From Arthrobacter sp. AQ5-05 (lineage in GTDB: Bacteria > Actinomycetota > Actinomycetes > Actinomycetales > Micrococcaceae), in NCBI RefSeq assembly GCF_003287975.1, contig NZ_QMKQ01000003.1:1-64000 (forward strand): a stretch of DNA of 64,000 nucleotides. The letters are read 5' to 3'. Position 1 is the first letter of the stretch. Each line of letters opens with the position of its first letter. Positions 55,362-62,315 of this stretch are shown in pieces. The notes under the pieces were generated by a model, which saw only the letters and a list, made by a program, of their open reading frames with translations, made no database searches and was not told the origin of the DNA. A program made the position numbers and the translations under genes.

Positions 55362-55667
55362 ATGGCCAAGAAGTCTATGATTGCTAAGAACGAGCAGCGC
55401 AAGGTCATTGTTGAGCGTTACGCCGAAAAGCGTGCAGCCCTCAAGAAGACCTTGGTTGATCCGAACGCAACCGATGAGGCACGCGAAGAGGCCCGCTTGG
55501 GCCTGCAGAAGCTGCCCCGCAATGCTTCGCCGGTACGCGTTCGTAACCGCGATTCCATTGACGGCCGCCCGCGCGGCACCCTCCAGAAGTTCGGTATCTC
55601 CCGTGTTCGCTTCCGCGAAATGGCACACCGTGGCGAGCTTCCGGGCATCACCAAGTCTTCCTGGTAA
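55362..55667 (+). CDS. rpsN: 30S ribosomal protein S14, zinc-independent 101-residue form
   Basis: A 101-residue S14 lacking the CxxC zinc motifs of the ~61-residue form; it reads [33 protein letters not shown] ... [19 protein letters not shown]. In actinobacteria such C-minus L28/L33/S14 sets are often Zur-repressed spare copies made under zinc shortage. Whether this is the sole or a spare set here cannot be known without the rest of the genome. A terminator follows. Confidence 0.97.
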   Translation: MAKKSMIAKNEQRKVIVERYAEKRAALKKTLVDPNATDEAREEARLGLQKLPRNASPVRVRNRDSIDGRPRGTLQKFGISRVRFREMAHRGELPGITKSSW

Positions 55668-55681
55668 ATTCCAGAAGCAGT

Positions 55682-55714
55682 CAAAGGCCCCAACCGAATC
55701 GGTTGGGGCCTTTG
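55682..55714 (+). terminator. Intrinsic terminator of the ribosomal operon
   Basis: A 14-bp perfect stem (55682-55695 with 55701-55714) around GAATC, with TTT within the 3' arm. Confidence 0.88.
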
Positions 55715-55778
55715 GCCACTTAACCAGCGCTTTCCCGATCCGGTCCCTTAAGGATCCGAACGGGAGTAGGCTCGCAGC

Positions 55779-55967
55779 ATGGACATGCTTTCTATCGTGA
55801 TCGTCGCGGGGATTCTCGTGCTGTGTCTGTTGTCAGTCGGAATCGGAATGCGCAGGACCCTGGACAAGCGAGCAGTCGACATTCAGCGGACTGATCCCGA
55901 GACCGCTCGCGCCCTGCGCGAAGCGCGACGCAACATCGATCAGGGCCGGGGCCTCTACCGCCGCTGA
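55779..55967 (+). CDS. Small single-pass membrane protein, 62 aa
   Basis: MDMLSIVIVAGILVLCLLSVGIGMRR forms one N-terminal helix (~5-23), then a basic/acidic cytoplasmic tail (DPETARALREARRNIDQGRGLYRR). No family recognised. GGGAG lies 12 bases upstream of ATG 55779; the ATG two codons on is closer to ideal. Short but with coding-type codon use. Confidence 0.6.
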   Translation: MDMLSIVIVAGILVLCLLSVGIGMRRTLDKRAVDIQRTDPETARALREARRNIDQGRGLYRR

Positions 55968-56034
55968 TTGCCTCCGTCGCCCGCACCGGGCAGGGCGGGT
56001 GGCGCCGCCGACGGCCTGAACGGCCCACTGGCGG

Positions 56035-56682
56035 TTACCGCTTTCGTGCCGAGTCGAACAAGCGCCCGAACCACCCGGGACGATGCTCCTGCCGTGCCTG
56101 CTCTGCGGGTGCAGCGGCCACCGCGCGGGCGGTGCGACGTTCCCGCCAGGCGGCGACCTCGTCCTCGACCTCACGCAGCGCGGTGATCACCGGTGGGCCG
56201 CCCAACAGCTGGCGTCGGGCCTCGACGATCCGGGCGTTGAAATCTTCCAGCAATGCCCGCACCGCGGCGGGATCCACCATCCGGTCCAAGGTCTCTTCCA
56301 GTTCTTCGTCTTCCTTGCGCAGCAGCAGCGCCGGGGGACCGACACCGCTGATGTGTTCGCGCTGCATCAGCCCCTTGATCCACCAATCGGGATCCGCGGT
56401 GGATCCAAGGCCGGGTATCGGCTTGCCCGCATAGGCGAGGTTGTCGAAGTCGCCCCTGGCGAACGCGGCGTCCAGGGCGCTGTTGGCGACTTCCCAGACC
56501 TCGTCGTCGGCCTGGAAGCTGCGGACCTCGGCTGCCGGCTCCGACCCGTCGCCCAGCCTCCGCCCGGTCCTTTCGGCGTACTCATCGACGGGGAGCTGTT
56601 CTCCGTCGACATCGCGGGCCAAGCGGTAGCGGGCCGAGCGCAGTGCGGCCTCACGGTTCTCATCGAGGTTGCGTCGGGACAT
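56035..56682 (-). CDS. DUF1992 (DnaJ-C28-like) protein
   Basis: A 215-residue protein with the DUF1992/DnaJ subfamily C member 28 domain at ~70-140 (VWEVANSALDAAFARGDFDNLAYAGKPIPGLGSTADPDWWIKGLMQREHIS). It lacks a J domain. The C-terminal half is coiled-coil-like. Bacterial function is unknown. Confidence 0.85.
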   Translation of the reverse strand: MSRRNLDENREAALRSARYRLARDVDGEQLPVDEYAERTGRRLGDGSEPAAEVRSFQADDEVWEVANSALDAAFARGDFDNLAYAGKPIPGLGSTADPDWWIKGLMQREHISGVGPPALLLRKEDEELEETLDRMVDPAAVRALLEDFNARIVEARRQLLGGPPVITALREVEDEVAAWRERRTARAVAAAPAEQARQEHRPGWFGRLFDSARKR

Positions 56683-57107
56683 GTGCTGGGACCACCCTTC
56701 CGGGATGTTTCCTTAACCTTAACAACGCGCTGGTCCAGCATCAACAGGCGGGCACTGGCGGTTCCCGGGCGATGGGCCTCCAACGTCTCGCCCGATCTAA
56801 GCCCTGCTCTTGCTCGTTCGGTGGGCTGGGTCCCATGAAGGCACTTCGTGGCACCTCAACCGTTCTGTTCCTGATTACTGCCGCCATCGCCCTGAGCATC
56901 GACCCGCTCGAGGGATTGCCGGCGGCCGCCGCCGCGCTGCCATCGGGCATTGGCTATCTTCTATGCCGCAACCCAGCCAAGGACAGCAAGCTGGAGCGCG
57001 CAGGCAACGGCTGGCCGGGACGCGAGCCAACGAAAGCCGGGGGAGCACTGGCAGGCCAACCGCACGCATCGGGCACTGAGGTCGGGAAGACTGTAGCTTT
57101 GGACATC
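56683..57107 (+). other. Region upstream of the SDR gene, possible N-terminal extension
   Basis: About 425 bp between divergent genes. The SDR frame is open throughout and includes, from an ATG at 56835, a hydrophobic stretch (TSTVLFLITAAIALSI, AAAAALPSGIGYLL). No convincing Shine-Dalgarno precedes it, so either a separate small membrane peptide, an SDR membrane anchor or noncoding DNA is possible. No other structure stands out. Confidence 0.4.
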
Positions 57108-58094
57108 ATGGACCAGTTCAAGACCACAGGCATCAACAAGACCCGAAGCTCCAGACAGGAAGACGAGTTGGTGGCACGTCGTCGAAATGGCGACGCCAGC
57201 GGCTTGCGCATCATGGTCACCGGAGCAAATGCAGGAATCGGATTCTGGACCAGTCTCCAATTGGCCCGACGCGGGGCCGAAGTCATCATGGCGTGCCGCG
57301 ACAGCCGCAAGGCGGAAACCGCAGCCACGGCAATCCGTGCACGGGTCCCCGGGGCCCGGCTTCGCCTCACGACCCTCGATGTTGCCAGTCTCGGATCCGT
57401 CGCCGCAGCCGTTGCCGAACTTGAGCGGCTCGAGCACCTGGATGTGCTGATCGCCAACGCAGGCATGGTCCATGCCCCGTCCGCGCGGCAACGGAGCGTG
57501 GACGGGTTGGAACTGGTGGCAGCGACCAACTTCTTCGGGCACTTCGCGCTGGTCGCCGGGCTGCTGCCGGTCCTGGAACGGGCGCCGGCCGCCCGCCTGG
57601 TGACCCTGGGCTCGTTGTCCACCCTGTTGGTCCGCCCGCACCTGGACGATCCGCAATTGGAAGGCAACTATTCCTCTTGGCAGGCCTACGCCCAATCCAA
57701 GATCATGCTCCAATCCTTCGCTTTTGAACTCGACCGGCGGCTGCAGCGAACCACCTTCACGACCCGGGCGCTGAGCACCCATCCCGGCTATTCGCTCTCC
57801 GGGCGCACACCAAGGATCGCCGGCGTCAACGAGCCTGGTACGTTCAAACGTGTCGTGGATACGCTCCAAGCCCCCTTTACCCAGGGCAAGGACCACGGAG
57901 CCTGGCCGATAGTTCGGGCGGCCGTGGACCCCGACGCCTTCAGTGCTCCGGGACCGGTCTTTTACGGTCCTCGGGGGGTGGTCAAGGGCGGCCCGCGCAA
58001 GGCCACACCCGCGTCAATCACCACCGATCCGGAGGTCGCCGCAACCATTTGGAAGGCAGCCGAATCCGCCACCGGAATTTCCTTTTTGGGCTAG
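57108..58094 (+). CDS. Short-chain dehydrogenase/reductase
   Basis: A 328-residue SDR from ATG 57108. The cofactor motif TGANAGIG (T38) after IMV, NAG in VLIANAGMVH, the active-site Ser in TLGSLSTLL and YAQSK give a complete NAD(P)-dependent catalytic set. It resembles retinol-dehydrogenase-like SDRs. The start is uncertain: 57108 lies 30-odd residues before the Rossmann fold with a weak ribosome site, and the frame is open further upstream to 56835. Substrate unknown. Confidence 0.82.
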   Translation: MDQFKTTGINKTRSSRQEDELVARRRNGDASGLRIMVTGANAGIGFWTSLQLARRGAEVIMACRDSRKAETAATAIRARVPGARLRLTTLDVASLGSVAAAVAELERLEHLDVLIANAGMVHAPSARQRSVDGLELVAATNFFGHFALVAGLLPVLERAPAARLVTLGSLSTLLVRPHLDDPQLEGNYSSWQAYAQSKIMLQSFAFELDRRLQRTTFTTRALSTHPGYSLSGRTPRIAGVNEPGTFKRVVDTLQAPFTQGKDHGAWPIVRAAVDPDAFSAPGPVFYGPRGVVKGGPRKATPASITTDPEVAATIWKAAESATGISFLG

Positions 58095-58416
58095 GAACCT
58101 GACCGCTTGCCGGAGAGCGGATGTCTGTGTCTGGGGTGCCTGAAACCGTTGGCCAGGAAGCCCCAAATGAACCTGGGAGCCGGTCTGCCGGATTGTGGCG
58201 ACTTCGACCCCCAAGAGTGCTGTTCGTCTCTCTTTCGGAGTAAAACGGGCCGCTGAACGCGAAAAAACCTCCAAACTTCAAAAAATTCCCGGGAATTCGG
58301 CCCGTATCGGGCGTTTCGCGCAGGAACATTTGGTAAGTTCTCACACAGAAGTCCCCGCGAACGCGAGGCGACCCGGGCCGATTGCGTCCGGGAAGAGAAG
58401 TCCAGGAGGACATACT
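58095..58416 (+). promoter_or_regulatory. Upstream region of the HU gene
   Basis: About 320 bp without a gene. The segment 58255-58345 is AT-richer (GAAAAAACCTCC, CTTCAAAAAATTCC) and probably contains the hup promoter, with TAAGTT at 58333-58338 as a possible -10. AGGAGGA at 58404-58410 is the ribosome site. Confidence 0.45.
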
Positions 58417-58701
58417 TTGGCTATGAACCGTAGTGAACTTGTTGCAGCTGTCGCCGAGAAGACCGGCAACTCCCAGGTAGCCGTCAACGGTGTTTTGGAT
58501 GCAGTGTTCGACGTATTCGTTTCCCAGATTTCCAAGGGCGAGAAGGTCTCGATCCCGGGCTGGCTCGCAGTCGAGCGCACCGACCGTGCAGCACGCACCG
58601 GACGCAACCCGCAGACCGGCGAAGCCATCCAGATTCCGGCTGGCCACTCGGTCAAGCTGACCGCTGGCTCCAAGCTGAAGGCTGCCGTTACCGGCAAGTA
58701 G
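58417..58701 (+). CDS. hup: DNA-binding protein HU
   Basis: A 94-residue nucleoid protein: MNRSELVAAVAEKTGNSQVAVNGVLDAVFDVFVSQISKGEKVSIPGWLAVERTDRAARTGRNPQTGEAIQIPAGHSVKLTAGSKLKAAV, with the DNA-binding arm around RNPQTGE. The TTG at 58417 is preferred, since AGGAGGA is exactly six bases upstream and it yields the usual MAMNRSEL start; ATG 58423 would be 12 bases away. Ends in a terminator. Confidence 0.95.
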   Translation: MAMNRSELVAAVAEKTGNSQVAVNGVLDAVFDVFVSQISKGEKVSIPGWLAVERTDRAARTGRNPQTGEAIQIPAGHSVKLTAGSKLKAAVTGK

Positions 58702-58725
58702 TCTGCGCCGCGCGCAACAGCTTTC

Positions 58726-58774
58726 AAGCCGCCCCCCGCTTGGTCCCCAGGACCGGATGCAGGGGGCGGCTTTG
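58726..58774 (+). terminator. Intrinsic terminator of hup
   Basis: AAGCCGCCCCC (58726-58736) pairs with 58762-58772, with an inner GGTCC/GGACC hairpin; TTTGG follows. Confidence 0.75.
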
Positions 58775-58804
58775 GCGTTAATGGGTACCATGGGCGTAAT
58801 CAGA

Positions 58805-58833
58805 ATTCTACGAGCCGTAGAATCGCGTAGAAT
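58805..58833. promoter_or_regulatory. Three-half-site operator before the copper cluster
   Basis: ATTCTACG (58805-58812) and CGTAGAAT (58816-58823) form an 8-bp inverted repeat with three central bases; a third half, CGTAGAAT (58826-58833), repeats ten bases on. It lies 55 bp before the first copper-cluster gene. The layout suits a BlaI/CopY- or other winged-helix repressor, none of which is encoded nearby. Confidence 0.6.
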
Positions 58834-58888
58834 GACTTGCTGGAACCATTAGGCACTACCTCTCAATCCCTTGGTGGAGGAAAACGGC

Positions 58889-59524
58889 ATGAAGGATCAC
58901 GGCCTGCGCATCTTGCGTGGCTGGATTGGTGCATTGATTTGCACCTGCCTTGCCGCTGCCTCCCACACCGCCGTGGACGGGGTCATGCCGCCGCCGGCCA
59001 TCCTCGGGCTCCTGCTATGCATCAGCGCCGTCATTTGCACGGCCTTGGCTTCGGGCAAGAGCTCACTGATGCGCACCGGCCTGGCCGTGTTGCTGAGCCA
59101 GGGCGCCTACCATGGCGCATTTGTCCTGTTCGGCCACCAGCACCAGGGGGCCGGGCTCATCGGTGAAGCCGGGACCCATGCCGTGCACGCAGGACACGGC
59201 CTGGAACTGGGCCTTGATCCAACCGTGGCTGCCGCAACCGCCGCCGACTCGCCCGCGGGCTGGCTGATGACTGCCGCACACGTGGTTTCCGCAATCGTGA
59301 CCATCGTGGCCATGCGCCGGGGTGAGATCGCAGCCCGCACATTTGCCGAGGCCATCTCCCTGTACGTACCGCGCCTGGTCCTCTTCGTGCGCGGGCTGCA
59401 GGCAAGTCGGGGCAAACAGCCATTGCTCGGGGTTGCCTATCGCATGCTGGTCCTGCGTGACGTGCTGCGTCCGGCCCTGCACCGCCGTGGTCCTCCGCGG
59501 GGACCTGCTTTCGCATACCCGTAA
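58889..59524 (+). CDS. Histidine-rich membrane protein of the copper cluster
   Basis: A 211-residue protein with about five helices, two histidine-bearing segments (GHQHQGAGLIGEAGTHAVHAGHG, TAAHVV) and a C-terminal basic tail. No family recognised. The ATG at 58889 has GGAGGAAAA upstream. It is first in a row with copC, PCuAC, DyP and CopD-CtaG, so it is probably a copper-handling or membrane partner of CopC/CopD. Confidence 0.7.
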   Translation: MKDHGLRILRGWIGALICTCLAAASHTAVDGVMPPPAILGLLLCISAVICTALASGKSSLMRTGLAVLLSQGAYHGAFVLFGHQHQGAGLIGEAGTHAVHAGHGLELGLDPTVAAATAADSPAGWLMTAAHVVSAIVTIVAMRRGEIAARTFAEAISLYVPRLVLFVRGLQASRGKQPLLGVAYRMLVLRDVLRPALHRRGPPRGPAFAYP

Positions 59525-59582
59525 AGCAGCCCCCAACTTTCTGCGAGCCAACATCGCCGCGGAGAAAAGGACCACGTACACC

Positions 59583-60194
59583 ATGAATGAAGCAATCCGA
59601 GCCCCACACGCCGCCACTCGAATCGGCGTACTCGTCGCCGCCGTGCTGTTGTGCCTGATGACCGTCTTCGGCGTATCAAGCGCCCAGGCACACGACGAAC
59701 TTGTTTCCTCCACACCGGCCAGCGGAGAGGTGCTAAAGACGGCGCCCAAATCCCTGGTGCTGACCTTCAGCGGAGACATCAAGAAGATCGGCACGATCCT
59801 TGAACTCTCGGATGGCAAGGGAAACAGCGTCGATACCACCTTTGCGATCGACCGCCGGGAAGTCACCGTCACCCCGTCCACCACCTTGGCCAACGGAGAC
59901 TACACCCTCATTGCCCGGGTGGTGTCCTCGGACGGGCACCCGATAGACAAGAAGATCGCCTTCGAGGTCAACGACCCGGCGGCCGTGGCCAGCAGCGCAC
60001 CGGCAACCGCGAGCGCTCCGGCAGCGTCCGCTGCGCCGAGCGCCACGCAGTCGACACAGCCGAGCGCCGAGGCCAGCGACACCACCACACCGGTTGCCGG
60101 CATGCCCGCGGGCCTGGTCTGGGCCATCATCGGCGTTGCCGGGATCGGCATCATCGCCCTGGTGCTGCTGAAGGTCCGCCGCCAGACCAAGTAG
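59583..60194 (+). CDS. copC: CopC-type copper resistance protein with C-terminal anchor
   Basis: A 203-residue exported protein. The signal peptide ends at AQAHDELVSSTP, giving mature N-terminal His, the usual Cu(II) ligand of CopC, with DGHPI supplying another ligand later. The domain (~36-130) is followed by an Ala/Ser/Thr/Pro stalk and one membrane helix (LVWAIIGVAGIGIIALVLL). It binds copper outside the membrane and hands it to CopD-like channels, here encoded downstream. The ATG is at 59583. Confidence 0.93.
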   Translation: MNEAIRAPHAATRIGVLVAAVLLCLMTVFGVSSAQAHDELVSSTPASGEVLKTAPKSLVLTFSGDIKKIGTILELSDGKGNSVDTTFAIDRREVTVTPSTTLANGDYTLIARVVSSDGHPIDKKIAFEVNDPAAVASSAPATASAPAASAAPSATQSTQPSAEASDTTTPVAGMPAGLVWAIIGVAGIGIIALVLLKVRRQTK

Positions 60195-60408
60195 CCGCCC
60201 GGCCACACCCCGCCAAGCCCGCCACAAGGGCACCGATGCCCGGGCACCAGCGCGTGCCGGGGCAACGGGAGACGCTTCGCGGCACGGTGGCGACACGACC
60301 TTCCCCCTGAACCGGCGTCGGCTTCCACCATCGGAAGCCGATGCCTTGCGGGCAACGCCCACGCTCAGTCTTGGCGTGCCCACAGCCCAGAATTTTGGAG
60401 AGTTTCCC

Positions 60409-60987
60409 ATGAACTTCAATATCCTCACCCACCGCTTCACCGCACCCCTCGCTGCCGCATCCATGGCCGGCCTGCTGCTGAGCGGATGCGCAGTTTCCGG
60501 CGCATCCGATGCGGCCACCCGGAATGGAAACGCCACCGAAGCCGACTCGCTGCAGATTTCCGAATCCTGGATCAAGGCAGCCAGTGACGGGATGACCAGC
60601 GGATTTGCCGTGCTGGAAAACCCCACGGACCGTCCGGCAGCGCTCGTCAAGGTCGACTCGACCCTAGCCGGCAGCACCGAGCTGCACGACATGGAAGGCT
60701 CAGGCACCGCCATGAGCATGAAGGAGCTTGACGGTCCGCTGGAGATCCCCGCTCATTCAACCATCGAGCTTGCCCCGGGCGGCAAGCATGTGATGCTGAT
60801 GGATCTGAAGCAGGAGCTCGAGGTCGGTCAAAGCCCGGCCCTGAGATTCACCTTCGGCGACGGCAGCACCCGCGAGGTCCCCTTCGAGATCAAGAGCTTC
60901 ACCGGGGCCAAGGATTCCTATGCACCGGAGGCCGACGAATCGGGCCACGCAGGTCCCACGGAAGGGGACGAGCATGCCGGTCACTGA
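60409..60987 (+). CDS. PCuAC copper chaperone lipoprotein
   Basis: A 192-residue exported protein with lipobox LLLSGC and the PCuAC/DUF461 signature: TELHDMEGSGTAMSMKEL ... PGGKHVMLMDLKQEL, in which H, M, H, M bind Cu(I). The family delivers copper to the CuA site of cytochrome c oxidase. A histidine-rich tail (GHAGPTEGDEHAGH) may store metal. GGAG precedes the ATG at 60409. It overlaps the DyP start by 14 bases, so the two are coupled. Confidence 0.92.
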   Translation: MNFNILTHRFTAPLAAASMAGLLLSGCAVSGASDAATRNGNATEADSLQISESWIKAASDGMTSGFAVLENPTDRPAALVKVDSTLAGSTELHDMEGSGTAMSMKELDGPLEIPAHSTIELAPGGKHVMLMDLKQELEVGQSPALRFTFGDGSTREVPFEIKSFTGAKDSYAPEADESGHAGPTEGDEHAGH

Positions 60988-62206
60988 CACGGCCCATGGG
61001 AAGGGCACCCGCGTCCCCTCGCGCCGCGGCCTGCTGCTCGGCTCGGCGGCAGCCGCTGTGGGTGCCGCGGCGGGATTCTCCGCCGCGGGCCTTCCACTCG
61101 GCGCGGCTGCCGCCGAGCCGGACAAGGCGCTGCACGGCTCGGACACCATTGCGTTTCACGGGCAGCACCAACCGGGAATCACCACCCCTGCCCCGGCATT
61201 TGCCACATTCCTGGCCCTGGACCTGATCCCGGAACCGGGGGCCCATGAGGCAGCAACGCGTGACGCGCTGGCCCGGACCTTGAAGATCATCAGTGACGAC
61301 GCATCCCGCCTCATGGCCGGCCGTGGCATCCTTGCCGACACCGAACCGGAAATGGCGGCAAACCCGGCCAGACTCACCCTCACGGTGGGGCTGGGGCAGC
61401 ACGCCGTGGCCATCCTGAACCCGGACCTGGTGCCCGGGTGGCTGAAGGACCTTCCCCGCTTCTCCGTTGACCGGCTGGAGAAGGCCTGGGGCCAAAGCGA
61501 CGTGCTGGTGCAAGTCTGCGGGGACGACCAAATCTCGCTGCTGCACGCCCGCCGGGCCATCCAAAAGGACCTGCGCACCCTGGCCAAAACACGGTGGGTG
61601 CAGGACGGATTCCGACATTCGCGCGGCACCATGCCCGAGGGGGCCACCATGCGCAACCTGTTCGGGCAGAAGGACGGCACCGGGAACCCCGTCGATGCCA
61701 TGCTTGAGCGAGCAGTGTTCGGCGACGAGGGGCTCGAGCCCTGGGTGGAGGGTGGAACCTCGCTGGTGCTGCGGCGCATCGAGATGGACCTGGAAGCCTG
61801 GGACGAGGTGGACCGCCCGGCCCGGGACTTCTCCCTGGGGCGCCGCCAGTCCGACGGCTCACCGCTGACCGGGGAGCACGAGTTCGACACCCCCGACCTG
61901 CGGGTGCGCGACGCCGCGGGGTTCCCGGTGATTTCGGCCGATTCGCATGTGGCCCGATCGCAGGCCCGCGAGGCGGACGAAAAAATCCTGCGCCGCGGCT
62001 ACAACTACCTCGACGGCACCAAGGCGGGATTGCTCTTTGCCTCCTACCAATGCGACGTCGATCGCCAGTTCGTCCCCATCCAGCAACGCTTGGATGCGGC
62101 CGACCTGCTCAACGAGTGGACCACACCGATAGGGTCCGCGGTCTACGCGATCCTTCCGGGGTGCCGCGAAGGATCTTTCCTGGGCAAGGAACTGCTCGCC
62201 ACCTGA
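60974..62206 (+). CDS. Tat-exported DyP-type peroxidase (EfeB-like)
   Basis: A 410-residue heme peroxidase with a Tat signal (PSRRGLLLGSAAAAVGAAAG). The family signature G-x-x-D-G is FGQKDGTGNP; the heme-ligand His is in SADSHVARSQ, and RRGYNYLDG supplies the distal Arg. DyP/EfeB enzymes use peroxide to oxidise dyes or deferrochelate heme iron at the cell surface. Its overlap with the PCuAC gene ties it to copper or respiratory assembly. GGAAGGGGA precedes the ATG at 60974. Confidence 0.92.
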   Translation: MPVTDTAHGKGTRVPSRRGLLLGSAAAAVGAAAGFSAAGLPLGAAAAEPDKALHGSDTIAFHGQHQPGITTPAPAFATFLALDLIPEPGAHEAATRDALARTLKIISDDASRLMAGRGILADTEPEMAANPARLTLTVGLGQHAVAILNPDLVPGWLKDLPRFSVDRLEKAWGQSDVLVQVCGDDQISLLHARRAIQKDLRTLAKTRWVQDGFRHSRGTMPEGATMRNLFGQKDGTGNPVDAMLERAVFGDEGLEPWVEGGTSLVLRRIEMDLEAWDEVDRPARDFSLGRRQSDGSPLTGEHEFDTPDLRVRDAAGFPVISADSHVARSQAREADEKILRRGYNYLDGTKAGLLFASYQCDVDRQFVPIQQRLDAADLLNEWTTPIGSAVYAILPGCREGSFLGKELLAT

Positions 62207-62218
62207 TCCCCGGGTGCC

Positions 62219-62268
62219 GGTCCCGAGGTGCCGGCAGGTGGCGTGAGCCACCTTGGCGCCTCGGGACC
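62219..62268. terminator. Branched hairpin between DyP and CopD-CtaG genes
   Basis: GGTCCCGAGG (62219-62228) pairs with 62259-62268, with an inner 7-bp hairpin AGGTGGC/GCCACCT (62236-62242 with 62247-62253). It may partly stop readthrough into the next gene. Confidence 0.6.
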
Positions 62269-62315
62269 TGGCAATCGGTGGGAGAATGGATCGGCGAGGA
62301 AGCTGAGAGGACATT

